Shown one piece after another: positions 35,664 through 50,876 of a stretch of 64,000 bases of DNA. The number at the start of each line of letters is the position of its first letter. Positions within the stretch are counted from its first letter, which is position 1. The stretch is from Macrotrachela quadricornifera. Its lineage: Eukaryota; Rotifera; Eurotatoria; Philodinida; Philodinidae. The stretch is from assembly GCA_022393335.1 (NCBI GenBank), contig JAJEKB010020275.1, forward strand, positions 107,868 to 171,867, given 5' to 3'. A program made the position numbers and the translations under genes. The notes below the pieces were generated by a model. It was given only the letters and a program-made list of their open reading frames with translations, ran no database searches and was not told the DNA's origin.

Positions 35664-38600
35664 TCAATTGAAATAGAAACCTCGTTCTTGACATGCTGTC
35701 ATTAAACGAATTTTAAGAATTTCTTCACTTGAATAATCAGGTAATTTGAGATAATGATAACAAGTATTTACTGATGGATATGAATTATCATCAGCTTCAA
35801 CTTTACGTGCAACGGATAAACGTGGACGAAGATTAGCAAGACCTAAAGATATATATATATTTTTTTTTTCTTTAAAATTAGATAAGAAATAAAAATGAAA
35901 ATACAAACCACCAGGTGGTAATGATGAACAACCGGTAATAAAATGAACAACTGATTTTCGTTCAAGACCATCGAGTGCTAACATTACATTAAGAAATTTA
36001 GTAAAACCGGGACTAAAATAAGAAAATATAATAAATAATAATTTCTTTAATTTATTTTATTAAATAAACCTTTCTTTTGTAAATCCATGACTAGGTTCAA
36101 TATATGTCAATAAATCATCTAATGTCCATGATGGCCATTGATTACCACAAAGAATTAATCGTAATTCCTGTGAATTAAAACATCGTAAATGATCAAGAGA
36201 AAATACTTGATTAAATCCATCTAAAATTTAGAATAAAATAGTTTTAAAAACAAAAATCATCAAAATCTTTAATATACTTCGAAATGCATCCATTTGACGT
36301 CGAATACCATCTCGAAGAATAAATTGAAGTGATAAATTAACATATTGATCAATATTATCAATTGTTACATCCTAATATAAATATGAACTTATTTACAATC
36401 ATTACTCTTGATATACTAGAATATCTGATAGACAATCTTATTCTCAAAAATCTCACAAATAGTCTATAGTTTCTATCTCTATTCGAACTCCACATTTGGC
36501 ATGAAATTAAAGTTTGAATCAAATGCGATTTACATCACTTAAACATTAGAAAAATTCTCTTACAATATGTGAACCATTTGGAATTAATTCAACTGATTGA
36601 TAACCATAAGTATTTGATGGTGGTGAATAGTCAAAAGTTAAACTAAAAATATAACAAAAAATAAAAATGAATATTTTAAAATAAATTCTTTTATACAAAC
36701 CATAAATGTTCAATATCAATAGGTTCATGTAAATCATTTTCAATTTTTAATAATCGACATTGTGAAAATTTTTCTTCATTTGTTTTTGTATTATCATTAA
36801 GTATTTCATTACGTTTTTCAATTAATTGAAAAAGTTTTTTAAAAAAATTTCCTCTTGTTGGTTCAATTATAATTAAATCATTTATATCAAGTATACCATC
36901 ATACCATATATCATTTAAGTCAGTTTTTGTACATAAAAGTTTTAAAAATGATATTGATAATGGCATATCAATTAAATATTTATCTAATAAACATTTAGCA
37001 AAAAAAATACCCATTAATGAAAAATAATTACAAACATCATTTAATTTATCATTATCTTGTGGATATGGTGCTGGAAAAAGACCTTCTAATTTTCTAACAT
37101 AATCTGTTTGATGATGTTCATAATTATCATGATTCCACCATAAACCTAATTGATATTTTTGTAATTCATTTGCAATTAATGAATAAAATTCTAATGTTGG
37201 TCCATCACCAGTACCTTCTTCATTTAAAAATTGTATTTCTAATTTTGATTTTGATTTTGCATGATAATGAAATAAATTCATAGCATCTTGTAAAATATTC
37301 TCTCGATTAATTGATATAGCACGATCAATTTTTAATCGACCAAAACGAAATTCATGTAAAGAATTTTCATTTAATATACGTGAACGTATTGGATTCATTT
37401 GACGTATTGTACGAATTAATTCTTCACGTCGTTCTTGTAACCATACAATTGAACGTGATGTACTAAAACTTGTTATACGAAAATATAATTGACGAGTTTC
37501 AAATGAATATAAAAATTTATATGAATGTATTAACCATTCAACCCATGATGGTATACTTAATGATGCTATTATAATTGAATCTTGTATTTGTTGTAATAAT
37601 TTATTATTTAATTTTTTAGAATAAAAATAATTTTCTAATGTATATGATTCATCATATGGATGATGTATTTGTATATAATTTGTCGATAAATTATATAATT
37701 GTCGAAGTAATTTAAGAATATCTTCAATTGTACAAATATCTTTTGAATTATTAGATGAATTAAAAAGATTATATTCATCAGGAAAATAATTTATCTAGAA
37801 GAAAAAAAAATTTTTTTTTTTTTTATAAAGATAAAAAAATGAGATTTTTTTATTTACATTTGTTTTTGATTGTTCAGAAGGTTTTTCAGTATAGATTAAT
37901 CTAAATAGAAAAAAATAATAATTCAGCTAATTATTTAACATGAAAAGAATGGTAGCTAATCTGTTATTTAAATACAAACTATTAAATTTTTGAATATATA
38001 TATGGGCAAAATAGGACATATCTCTCTTTCATTTGAGTTTAATTTTTTACAAGGATGTTCCTTCTGAATAAATTTCTTTGGCATAGACATATGTAAAAAT
38101 GTTGGGGCTTCCAGATGCTGTCTAATTGAAATTAATTAATTAAGTTGTGATTATTGAATATCTCTCTAATCATAAGAGAGAAAACCTAAAAATTTTAGGG
38201 TAAACTTTAGAGCCTTGGATAAATCTATGATAAAGTTTTCAGCAAGATCGGACATAAAAAAATTTCTCTCATAAAAACTGACTCTCTAGAGGCCCCATCA
38301 AATCTGAAAACCAAAACTTTTTTGTCTGATTATCATCTCAAGGTTCTGAGGAAGGATTTATACCTTTTTGAATTAGTTTCGAACTTCTCACTGATTTCCT
38401 TATAAACGCTGCTTTTGTTTCAAGTTTTTCTAAGCTGAATCATAAAATGTGAAGATCGATGTCTTTTTCTGAATCACGTCGTTAATGATAGTTTTTTAGA
38501 AATAACTCTTGTCAATCAAGGCCTCTAGAGCTGATTTTTTCAGAGTATCTGCAGTAATTTAGCACACATGCAACATATAAAAACTAGCTCTAGGAAAGCA

Positions 38601-41600
38601 TTCTCTTCTCGAGATATACATGTTTCAATTTTGTGGTGTCACGTCGCTAACAAATGATTTTGCCCATATACAGACTAGGTCTTATATCCAATAAAAAAAC
38701 GTACAAAAAAATCTCTCATAAATTTCTTAACTAATATTAATTTATTTCGTCTGATAAATCGAATATATTTTTCTGTTAGTTTATTCTTACGTATATGTTG
38801 GTTCAAAAACTCGTTTAATACGTTCATTTCGTTGTGATGATGGAAATGGTTTAATTAATTGTTGTATATAGCTAAAAATAGTTGCATGTGGATCCTCCAT
38901 TTTAACATCAATTTCTTTTAACTAAAATAATAGGTATAAAAAAAACGATAAATCAAATATATAATAATAATACAAACTCCTGATGTTTGTGGTGATGGTC
39001 CTCGAATATATAAAGTCATATTAGCAGCAGCTAATGCATCTGCATTTGATATTCGTTTGGGTAAAGTTTCTAAAAAAACGTATATATAAAGTTATTTTTT
39101 TGGTATTGAAATTTCTATATAGATTACCTTCTTTTGGTGTCATTGTTGTTGGTACAGGAATATCTTGTGTTGCATTTATATTTGTTCGACCTGGTCGACC
39201 ATCAAATGCTGGAAGTAAAACTAAAGAAAAGAAAAATAAAATAAATAAAATTTTCGAATTTCAAAATAATTATTTAACCAGAAAATTGTCTTTTTAAAAC
39301 AAATTCATCATCCCAATTTCGATGTGTTAATTCTTGTTGTTGTCCATGAAGTTGTTCTTGAAATTCATCATTATATTCTTCTTCAACCTGAAAATAAAAC
39401 AAGGAAAAATTTCAATTTTTCTTTGTTTGATTTTTCTTTTTTTACTTCATCATGTTGTTCTTCCTCTTCTTCTTCTTCTTCATCTTCAATTTGTTCAGTA
39501 GTTGATTTAATATGTTTTATTTGTGTATTTTCATCATCATCATCATCGTCATCAGTTGTTGTTGCATCTGTTTGTTTTCGTTGTTGAATTGTTAAATTTA
39601 TTGATTCATCAATTGGAATTGTTTCATCATCAATTATAGGTATATCAACTATATTTATTGTTGATAAAATTATTAAATTAGTATTCAATGGATTTTCTAT
39701 TATTGTAGAAGAAAAATTTGAATTTATATTATTTTCTGATCTATTTATTAAAAAATAAAAAAGAATTAGAAAAAAAAATTATATTAATTATAAATATATA
39801 TACGATATAATTTGTTGTTCAGAACATTCATTAGTAGCATTTTTTTTATTGTTATCTTCAGTAGAAGTGTGTAGATGTTCGTCTAGAAGAAAAACAAAAA
39901 TCTCGTATTAGTATTTTTATCACAACGTATGAGTTCAAAAAATAAATCTTTCAGAACCATTTTTAAAATGTGAAATTAATAGAATGTTTAATCTTCCATT
40001 GGATTGATATATTATCCTTACACATAGTTTCTACTTACGAGAATTTTCATTTTTAGTTAGATTGTGATATCAACATGAGAGTTCGCAACAAGTCAAAACC
40101 TTGCTTCGGCTCGGATTCTCTTACAAAGAATGATAATTCATTTTTTAAAACTTACTTGATTGTTGTAATTGAGTTGTTGTAATATTAGTTGTTTCTTCTA
40201 AAATGGATAAAAAAAACGTACAATGAATAATGTTATTTCTAACTTGCAGAAAATTTTCAATTAAAACGAAATATACTTTAGAATAAAGTAAACTCTATAT
40301 TTTAATATTGAATATAGTTTTTCTGTCTTGGTTTTTACTTAATCTTAAAACGAAGGCATATGGAAAAAAGGATTGTTCAATATTAACAGGTAAAATTTAT
40401 TTTGTTTTGTTCTGAATAAAATGTTTGAAAGAATCGAAGAGAATGATTATTAATTCTATTCGAATATGAATTTTAAAAAAACTAACCTTTTGGAACAATA
40501 AGTGTTTCATCATTAAATTGTTCAAGTAGAAGATGATTATCAATTTTTATTATATCTGAATGAATTGGTGTAAGAAAATCTTCAGATGATGTTGATATAT
40601 CAAATGATGTTGCTGGTTCAATTTGTGTTTGTGCAATAATAGTATCATATTGTTGAGCTAATTGATCACAAAATCCTTGCATAAGCTAAAAAGAAACAAA
40701 AATACAAATTTAATATAGATGATTATTTTACCTGAATAACATGATCTGTAGTACGAGATGATGATACAAGATTTTCAGTATCTGATGTTTGTTCAATTGA
40801 TGAAAATGAAAATGTTGATTCATCATTATTTCTATCTGATGTTGAAAGATTTTTACGTTGTGAAATTAAATTAAGTAAATTTGTATCTTCCGTAAGTTTT
40901 GCATCATTTGTTAAACGTAAAAGAGTTTCTTCAATAACTGATCTTAAACGATCTGCATCATCAGATTCAAGTGCTTAAATATAAAATTTAAAACAAAAAA
41001 TAAAATAAAATATTTAATAATATTTACCACTTGATAAATCATTTGGAATAGATGCAAGATCATATAAAATTCTATCTAATGGTGATTGTTCTGATTGATT
41101 ATCACTTGTAGAATCATTTGATCTTTCTTTTGAATCCATACTTACTAAACGTCGAAGTATATTTGATTGCATTTTATTTGTACGTATATTAGCAGCTGAT
41201 GTTGAAAGAGAATGATTATAAGGTGGATTTTGACGAGAATTTATTGAACGATTTCGATTATCCTCACGAGTAGAACGAGAACGATTCAATTCAGCTTCTA
41301 AAAAATTAATAATTAATTATTTAATTTTCAATTAGATCGGTGTGATACTCCTAACTGTAGCCGAAGATAAAAATGTCGGAAATATAGGATCTTATAGAAC
41401 GAATTACATTTTATCATTGAATGTATAATCATTCACCATCTATTTTCCTATACTAAACTGAAACGAGTCTAGCAACGTATCATTTTGTGTTTGATGTCAA
41501 AGAGAGATTGCTGAAACATAATCAGATTTACTTTTAATTGGTAAGGTCACAAAACAGTAGTTTCATAGGTCAGATCAGCTATAATCTCACATCTTCACTT

Positions 41601-44600
41601 TATAAATTAATATAAATCTTACTTGAACGAATATCAACAGGTGACAATACTTGTCCATAAATTTCAAAACCAGATATTGATATTGGTTGACGATTACTTT
41701 TTTGATGTATACGTATATAACGAAAACCTATAGGATTTTCAGCGAGATTTTTTATCATCCAAGTTGCTACTGATGAATTTGTATCATTAACTAATGATAT
41801 TTCACATGTTAAAAAATGTGAATTATCTCTTGATATTTGAAATAATAAATTTTTTGTCCAATGAGTTATATCATTTCTTCCAAGTCTTAACGTAAAATGT
41901 GTAGGAATAATAAATAAACCTAAATCAATTGTAATCCAACTATAATCATGATTTGTATCTTCATTATCATCTGTAGATTGTATATATGAAATTGTATAAG
42001 ATAATTGTTGAGATGAAATATTTGTATCTGAACAAATAACTAAAAATAAGAAGAAAATTTATTTTGATTTCAAAAAAAAGAATTTATTTATTTTAAAAAT
42101 CTACCTGAAATAAGACCAGTTGAACATGGATTTGTATAATCTGATATAGTTTTACCATTAGTACCAATCCAATATAAAATTCCATTTTGATCAAAATCAT
42201 TTGTATATGTAAATGTTTGTCGATTATTTGATTTTATTTGTTTAACAAATTCAAGTTGATTATGAGAATGATCATACCATTGTTTTGAAACCTAATTTTA
42301 TTTTTTTAATTATTTTATTTAAGAAAAACAAAAACCACTAGACTTACCATTGATGCAAGAAATGTTTTTAATTGTTCTACTGTTGTTAATGGTTCAATTT
42401 TTAAAAATTTTCCAGTTTTATCATTAAATAATTGTTGATCATTTTTATATTGTATTTGAAAACGAAGACGTTTAGAAAATATTTGTAAACTTGAATTAAA
42501 TGGTGCATCATATAAAAATAATGGTAATTTATCAATTGATTCTAATATTGATATAAGTTTTGATATAAGAATTTGAAATGCTTGTGTTTGATCATTTGAA
42601 AGAAATATTGAACAAAATAATTTTGCATATTCATATGATTGATTATTTTGTTCAATAGAATTAGGAAAAATTTTTAATAAAGTTGAAACAAGTCCTGATG
42701 ATGATAATTCATATAAAGATAAACTTGATTTATTAATAAGAAAATCTTTTAAATTTTCAAAAGATTTTTTTAAATTATTTAATGAATTTGAATTTAATTC
42801 ATTATTTATATCTTCAATAATTGTTTTAAGTTCAATTAATATTGTACGTGTATAATTTGTTGGTGAAAAATTTTTTAAATATTCATCATAAATAAATAAT
42901 GCTATTTCACTTGTACGTTGTTTTGTTTGTTCTTGTTTATTTGAATTTATTGTTACAGATGTTGTTGTAGAATTATTTAATGATGTTAATGTTTCAATTG
43001 TTAACCATGGAATTGAAAATTCATTTATTAATTGTTCATCACCATTATGTGTATGACGAGTACCACGATTTGATTCAAATATAAAACCAGTTTTACCATG
43101 TTCAAGAATAGTTACCTAAAAAAGATATTGCTAGAAATTGAATTATTTTTTGAAGAACCTTAGAAAAAAAATTATGCATTTTAATAGACAGATGAAATCG
43201 TTTTGATCAATACTTTTTGTATTCATGCTAGTGGAAAAACATGTTTTTACGAAGTTTATTCTCTGTTTCTCATGAATTTGCTTACTCTGACTCAGTCCGA
43301 ACTTCTCCGATTATGGTCGATCCCTTTTTTTAGGATGATTGATTTTAAATAAAGTGAAATATTTGTAACAATAGTTCGAACGTTTCCATGCGTATGACTC
43401 TTATATGTCTATATTACATTACTATTTGTTTCACATTCTTTTTGTTGATTATTTAATTCAATATATTAATGAGTTTAAAGATTGCAGAAGTGTACATTCT
43501 GAGAAAGAAAAATAATATTATGAACTTCTGATGAATAGAATCAAGTATTCGACATGGAGTACCTGACTTACTCATTCTTTTGCTTAGTTAATTTAAAATC
43601 AGTGATGTATACTTTCTTTAAAATTTTAAATAGAAATACATTCAAAATATTTATATTGTATACTTGATTTGACTCGATCACTGATGTTGTCTTTCTATAA
43701 AAATTATCGTTGTTTAAATAATTTCAGTCTACATTCGTGTTAATTTCTAGTCTGTTTTTCGAAACTTGACGTGTGAAAGTTGTTAGAGTTCGATCTACAT
43801 TCTTTAATATCCTGCCATTAGCACTTTTAGCGGATCTTTTTTTTTTGAGTTTATATAATATTTTTTTTTTTCTACTAATGTAAAACAAATTTATCTAACC
43901 TGTTCGCCTTCGACATTATTTATTCGAAGTTGTGTAGAATCATTCGATTGAAATGACCAATTTCCAACAGTAATTATTCTTTCTGCATTAATATCTGATG
44001 TCAAAATTGATCTTGCAATAATAATCTGTTGTTTTTCATGATGTTTTTCTTGTTCAATACCATCAAGAACTTGTTGTTTTAATCGTCGAAATTTTTCAAT
44101 AAATTCATTACGATTTTCATCTGTATCAATATTTGTTTCTGGACTTCCTAAAAAGAATAAAATATAAAAAGAAAATGAAAATTTCTTATTTTTAATTCTA
44201 TATAAACCTGATGAATACATTGTTGATAATGAATTATTAATAAAAAATCTAAACCAACCATTTGAACCTAATGATAATTCAATAACAATAAAATTATTCC
44301 ATATATATAAACATTCACGATTTCTTAATATATTAAATTCATTCCATACATATGGTCGATGAGGAAGTATATCTTTTGAATCAATTGGTATAATATTAAT
44401 TGTTAATGATTGTTGAGAATTATCATTTGTAATTTCATGTGATAATGCTAATGATGTTATTTTTGATATTAAACCTAAATAATGAAATTGTTCAAGAAAT
44501 GCATGTCGATCTTTTTCAAATAAATTTTTTATTATTAATAAAACAATATTTGATGTATCATTATCATCTTCATTTGTATCTAATATTGTAGATAATAATT

Positions 44601-47097
44601 CAAATACAGTTGTTAAAATATTTAATTGATGAATTTGTTCAACAATTGCATATTGAAATAATTTTGATATTAAACGTAATGTACTACGTTTTATTGTTAA
44701 TATCATTGTATTTTGATATAATTGACAAAATATTCTTAATAAACGTTCAAAATAAATATTTTGCATTTCAATATCACCTTTTTGTTTTTCATTCATTGAA
44801 TTATTTATTGTTGATTGTTTTGTATCAGACCATTCTTGTATTGATTGAAGAATATCAACTATTTCTTGATGATGATCATCTTGTCTTTCACGTGCTTTAT
44901 CTAATGCTGTTCGTCCATCTTCATCACGTAAATCAGCATTACTACCATGTTTTAATAAAAGACGAACAATAGCTGGACGTCCAAAACAAGCAGCATAATG
45001 TAATGATGATGAACGTTGACCACGATTAACATCAGCACCACGTCGACATAAATATTCAACCATTTCACATGTACCAAATGCAGATACCCAATTAAGTATT
45101 GTTTGACCAACATTATCAGCATAATTTACATCAATATTATTTTCTTCAATATAATTTATAAATGCTTGATTATCACGTGAACGAATATATTCAATTATTT
45201 GTTGTTGAGAAGGATCAGTTGAAGCTGGAGTAGAATTTAATGTTGATGTTAGTGATCGTGAAGAATCATTTGTTTGACTTGAAGGATTTGTTGTACGAGA
45301 TGTATGTCCAGGACGAGGAAGTGCTTGACGTCCTAAAGATATTTGAAAATGTGTAAAAAGGTTCTGATCATAGATCAAAATGAGTCAGAAAAATTGTATC
45401 AATATGCAAAAGATAAATTTCCTTATGAAATGTTCTGTGTCAGAAGCTATCAGATATAAAAACTATTGAACCAGATATTCGTCATACACATTAAGTAAGT
45501 ATACTGAAGAAAGTTAATAACGAAAGATCATTGAGGGAGCATTCGATTTGATTCAAGAAAAAATGATTTCCAAGGCAGTAGACAAAGAGAAAATTAGAAG
45601 TAATTGTTCTCTGCGTCTTCGACTGTATATATATCAATCAAAATACTATGTCGATATGTTGGAAGACTTACTGGAGAGAAACATATTTGAATTGTTTTAG
45701 AAATAGAATATTACAAGTTAGACAGAACTCAATTTTCATCTACAATTTCGACTCATAATCTAATTGTGAACAATTAAAAAAAATATATATTGATTCAGGA
45801 CTGAATGTTTTCGAAAAAAAAAACCAAAATGATTCGAATAGACTGAATTATTGTGTTCTCCTATGATCTATTAATTATAATATTATAAAATCTAACCTTC
45901 AAAGAGTAAAACGATGAGTAAATCAAGAAATCTCATTATATCCAATACACAACGTTCATCACCACCACATAAAGCTGATTCAAGTGCATCCGGAAGATCA
46001 GAACGTAGTAGATCATGTGTTACTTTTGCACTACCACGACAAAGAGTCGATAATAAACCTGTAACAACTGAAAGATTTGTTGTAACACCACGTATATTTG
46101 ATACATTATGTGTTCCTGTTGCATCTGTTGTTGTTTTTGATACATGATGTAATGATCGAAGAAGAACATCTTTTAAAGAATAACGCATTAATGGTTCAGG
46201 ATCAACATGTTTTCTTGCAAATCTATTTAAAAAAAATAGAACAAAAACAAATTAAAATTTAATATTTTTAAATATTAAAATAAACCTATCAGCTAATGTT
46301 GCAAAACATCTTAATGCATTATCTGCTATAAATGCTTCATCATGTAAAAGTAAATTTGATAATGATTCAATTGTTTGATCAAGTGTTGATGAATTTTGTG
46401 GATCAACTTTTCCAATTAATTTTACAACAACATTTAAAGCTGATTGTAATGAATCTTTATGTATAACTGAATATGAATTATTAATAAAATCTAATACATA
46501 ACGAAGACCATCTTGTTCATATATACTTGATGCTTCTCTTGAACATAAACGTTCAAATACTTTAATAATTTGTTCAGCTAAATCTTTATTTGTACGATCA
46601 TCAATATCAACAACTTGTAAACAATTACACATTGAATGTATAATTGTTGAATGTGATGTAATTTTTTTTGCACAATCAATTGATACATCAAGGAAATATG
46701 TTAATGCACGTGCTGTAACTTCAAGAACATGTGCTGGAGCTAATGGATCACTAAATATATCACAGAGAGCTAAATAGAAAAGAGAAAATAAAAATAATAA
46801 TTTATAAATATAAAAATTTTACCAGGAAGAAAAAGTTGAGGTTGATACCTAGAAAAAAATAATATAGATACAAAAAATAAATAAATATAATTTAATTAAT
46901 ACATACTGTTCAAAACATCGATCAATATTATCACTCATTAAAACTAACATACCTATAAAAAGAAAAAGAAATAAACATTATATAGAAAAAATAATATATA
47001 ATTTACATAATTGTTCAAGTGCAATTATTTGCAGATCACGTTCATCACTTCCATCACCTTTTAACCAAAGCAATAGTTCATCGGGGTCAGCTTCCAT
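35664..47097 (-). CDS. HECTD1: HECTD1-type E3 ubiquitin ligase (2337 aa, 27 exons)
   Basis: Exons: 47097-47007, 46952-46907, 46848-46823, 46769-46286, 46222-45897, 45332-44208, 44147-43900, 43115-42348, 42291-42105, 42039-41623, 41297-41028, 40973-40732, 40685-40487, 40197-40156, 39882-39804, 39740-39446, 39387-39279, 39220-39128, 39069-38978, 38921-38791, 37900-37858, 37794-36701, 36642-36564, 36371-36278, 36220-36070, 36012-35909, 35842-35664. Every junction keeps phase (7014 nt). Domains: armadillo-like N-terminus ([21 protein letters not shown]), ankyrin repeats about 368-475 ([20 protein letters not shown]), galactose-binding/SUN-like domain about 1095-1240, acidic stretch near 1570-1615, HECT domain about 1920-2337 ([15 protein letters not shown]). 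The catalytic Cys is in VNTCYHYL (about 2306), which accepts ubiquitin as a thioester. Vertebrate HECTD1 is about 2600 aa and has a MIB domain between the SUN-like and HECT domains; none is seen here. Exon 3 is a 26-nt micro-exon. Confidence 0.95.
38003..38666. mobile_element. MITE in HECTD1 intron 20
   Basis: Ends read TGGGCAAAAT and ATTTTGCCCA, flanked on both sides by TATA, consistent with a short target duplication. Inside, a second inverted pair (CTCTAGAGGCC at about 38283 and GGCCTCTAGAG at about 38520) suggests further internal symmetry. No frame of note. It fills most of the 890-bp intron 37901-38790; most introns of this gene are 40-70 bp. Confidence 0.65.
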
Positions 47098-48383
47098 TAT
47101 TTTTCTTGTTTTACTATTATTATATTGTTGATTACTTTAATATATGTATCTAAAAAGATGTTATAATTTAAGTGATGATTCAATGAAACGTTGCAAGGGC
47201 AAAGAACAGAACGAAAGTTCGAGAAGTTTTCATATTTGCTTTACATGATATATTTCGTTTTTCTATATACATTTGTTTTGCCTTTTTTTTTAAATTGAGT
47301 TGTGAAATAAGATCAGCTGTTCTCTTATACGTCGTTTTACTACATCATCGACCTCTATCATATTGCATAAAATTTCTTTAGAAACAAGTGACATCTACAA
47401 AGAATTTAACAGTGTATGTTGAGATTATAGGATTTAATAATTATCTTATTATTATAAAAGAATAAAATAATATAATATTTAGATATATTATATTGATTTT
47501 ATTATACCAAATTCTCAAAGGTAACTTATAAAGAATTGCGTTGTTAGCATTTTTGAAATCTGTTCTCTACTATCTTCTTAATTTAAATATCGTTTTTTAT
47601 TGAAAGATAATACTTGAAATTCTGCATAAAGTGGGTATATTTTATTTCATGAATATAATATCCTTTAGTTCCTTTCATTAAACGTAGTAGTACAATAAAA
47701 TCAAGTTCAGAATTTAAAATATTTTCTTTTTTTCAAATTTGTTTGACTGGATGTTCGATTTCGTCTATTAGTATTGCCTCTTTGTTAAATGATATCAATT
47801 CCTAACTTCGACCAGTTCGTTCTGAAAACTAGTTACAGTATGAAAATGATTTTAAATTTGATAATGAAATGTTAGAAAACAATGGGACATATCAGCGAGA
47901 TACTGTAAAACTTCAAACATGTTATTTATGCCAAAAGTAATATGTTATTCATTTTTCTGCATTCAGTCTGAAGTGCCGTTAGCTGCTAAATTCATTTAAT
48001 TTCTATCTAGTTTATGGAATGATTGGCTAAATCTATAAATGGGATCATTTAATAATAAAGGAAATATTGATAAGCGAAGTAAAATATTCCAATCACAAAT
48101 TTAAAAAAGAAAAAATTTTAAATTCTGTATCTGGTTTTACTGTACGATTGTATTTGATAAATAATAATGGATGAATTTATATACATTTAATAAAGAATAC
48201 TATTTTGTAGAGGGATTCAAACATTATCTTTCCATAGATAAAAATGTTTTAATCAAAGGAATGATAGAGGATAAATTTTTCAAAGTGTTAATAACAGCAT
48301 AATCTTTTATGGACCATTCGATAGATTCCTTTTTGATATTGAATTACTAGGGAAAATACACTGAACTTTTCACTGATATTCTT
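47098..48383. other. Intergenic between F-box gene 3' end and HECTD1 5' end
   Basis: AT-rich. No gene, repeat or clear promoter motif recognised. It should hold the HECTD1 promoter; no TATA box is obvious at a suitable distance. Confidence 0.45.
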
Positions 48384-50110
48384 TTATAGCCGATCTCCAA
48401 ACCATACATAATAATCATAATCATCTGGAGAATGGGCAAAATCGGTAACATCGGTTTCTGTTAACGATTGTTCAAGCCAAGATTTTGCAGTAGTATGCGA
48501 AGTACGACACCAAGGATGACAACGAATATGTAAACTACGTAATTGTCGCATACGTTTCAAAGTTGGTAAAACTGTATTAGGATGAGCTGCTAGAGCAAGT
48601 GATAAATGTTTACATGATTTACCAAAAATACGAACGAGAGAAGAAAGAAGACGTACGCTTACGATACCTAAATCAAAACCATCTGAATAATAATTACATA
48701 TAGTTAATGATTGAATTCTATGAGATAATTGATCACAAATAGTATTATTTGTAAATTTATCTGTTAGTTTTATAAGAATCATAATTGGTAATGTTAATGA
48801 TTGAAGTTGCGGTGTATTTGCAAGTAACTGAGTAAAATCAATTGATGTCATATGTAACGTTCTTCGAAATTCTAGATAACGTAAATTAGTTAATAAAAAA
48901 TGCCAATTTGTAGGAAGAGCAGTTTTAAGAACTAATCGAACAATCTTAGATGTAAGAAATGCACGATAAGGTATTTCACATTTTTCATTAAACATTATTG
49001 TTTTTATTTTATTATAAGTGTCATATTTTATTTCATCTATATCACTTGTAATTAAAGTCGATACACTTGTATCGAATGATGTTATATTAATTGGCATTTC
49101 TGAAAATGCAAATGGTAAAGTATAAAGTACGCCCATTGCAGCATATCGACTATCTGAATCACATCGAATAAACCAACGTTTTTCACATAAATAGAATGGT
49201 GTAGAGAATGAAGCTATAGCTTGATTTATATCATTAAATGTACTACGATAACAATGAAAAGGAAAACAAAATTGAAAAGTTGTCAATAATGGTAGTGATG
49301 ATTGAATTAGTTTTTCCCATTTTTGACCATTAGGCATTGATCTATAAGTTCCATTATCATATAAAGCAAGTTTTGTTAACTGAAACAATTGACTAAGTAA
49401 AATTTCAACAGTATTTCCATCATTTGCTTCATCATAATACAATTTTAGTTGTTTAAGTGTTGTTGGTAATGTTAGAACATGCTTATGAGGACAAGTATAT
49501 GTTATAGTATATTCAAGATTTTGTAAAGAATGAAAATTCTATTAATTAAAGTAATTATCCATTCAATTTGAAAATATTTTAAATCTTTTTTACTTACCAT
49601 CATCCAAGTATTATGTCCACATGCAGTAACAACAAGTTGTTGAAGTGATGGTAACTCAAATGGTTGAATATTTTCTCCACAAATTTTTCCAATTGTTAAT
49701 GAAACAAGATTTTTAAATGATGTAAGTTGTGATAAAAATTCTTGTGCATATTTTGGTCTCATATTTATAGCAGATAATGATTTTAATTGAGATATATATT
49801 GACTAGGTGGAAATAATTGACAAAAGAGTTGTATTTGTCCTGGTGTTTCATCATCATCAGAAAGGCATAATGATTGCCATTCATGAATATCATGATGTTG
49901 TGTAACATAATCAAATTTAACTTTACTTATAGATTTAAAATTAAATGTTTTAATATAATTTTTAAGTAAATAATAAAAACGGTAATTTAATTGTGAGAAT
50001 CCATAGATAATATCGATACCATTTAAATAACCAAAAAATTCCAAAAAGAGTTCATTAGGTAATTGTTCAAGTGATGTATAATCATGTTTAAAACGTTTTG
50101 ACTCATTCAT
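48384..50110 (-). CDS. F-box protein (555 aa)
   Basis: Two exons, 50110-49598 and 49538-48384, with a 59-bp GTAAGT...TAG intron in phase 0. Residues about 12-50 form an F-box (LEQLPNELFLEFFGYLNGID with a following QLNYRFYYLL), the part that binds Skp1 in SCF ubiquitin ligases. The remainder has irregular leucine-rich segments (LPSLQQLVVTACG, LRYLEFRRTLHM, TPQLQSLTLPIM, MRQLRSLHIRCHP) like the substrate-binding repeats of FBXL-type proteins, but too degenerate to count. Such F-box/LRR genes form large families in some invertebrates, including rotifers. The substrate is unknown. Both start and stop are clear, and no frame damage is seen. Confidence 0.85.
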
Positions 50111-50876
50111 TTTGAATAAAAATGGAAAAATAATAGGTTTGAGTGTATGTTTTGAAAAACAACGTGTAGAGAAAAGTGATTACATTTCATTTTTACCGTC
50201 ATTTTATATTTATTAGTTACTTTGAGAGATATGATTCATAAATGTGGACAGGATAGAAAAAATATTTGTTGGCAAGGGAAGAAAACATGTCGAAAGTAAG
50301 AGCATGTCAAGTGTTATGAATCATAAACAATTTGGAAGTTTCTGATTATTACTTTATTGTCTTAGCAATAACTTACAATCTACAGTACTTGAAGATTAGC
50401 TTTCTAAATAATAAGTAACAAACGTTCTTCTTCTATAATATAATAGAAAAATTAAACTTTTTTTTAAAGTCATTATATTGAGTACTGATACTCGAGCAAT
50501 AAACACTTCAATGGATGAGACTGAATAGAGTCGTCTCTCTCTGCATTGGAAATATTTTCGCTTTTGTATTAAAATTAATTCAGTGGTCAGCATCTTTCGG
50601 CTAATTTTTCGAGTCGTACCAATATCTTTTGTGAAGAGGTGGCTGAAATTCTGTTAAACCTGTAGAAGAGGATAGATGTGTCTCGGAAAAATGATCGAGA
50701 AACATTAAAAAATAAATTGTTCCAATATGATCGGCTGTTGCTAGTATATTAATGTTAACACAAAACTTTGAAGTATTTTGTAAGAGAAAAATTGCGTTAT
50801 CTTTTTTTGTTCTTTTAGATAAAATGTGTGTATGTCTGCACCACTTACAATGGAGATGTTTAAGAAAATTAGACCT

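Noticed and set aside
44610..44972. 120-codon plus-strand frame
   Set aside because: Antisense shadow of HECTD1 exon 6, including the ankyrin repeats.
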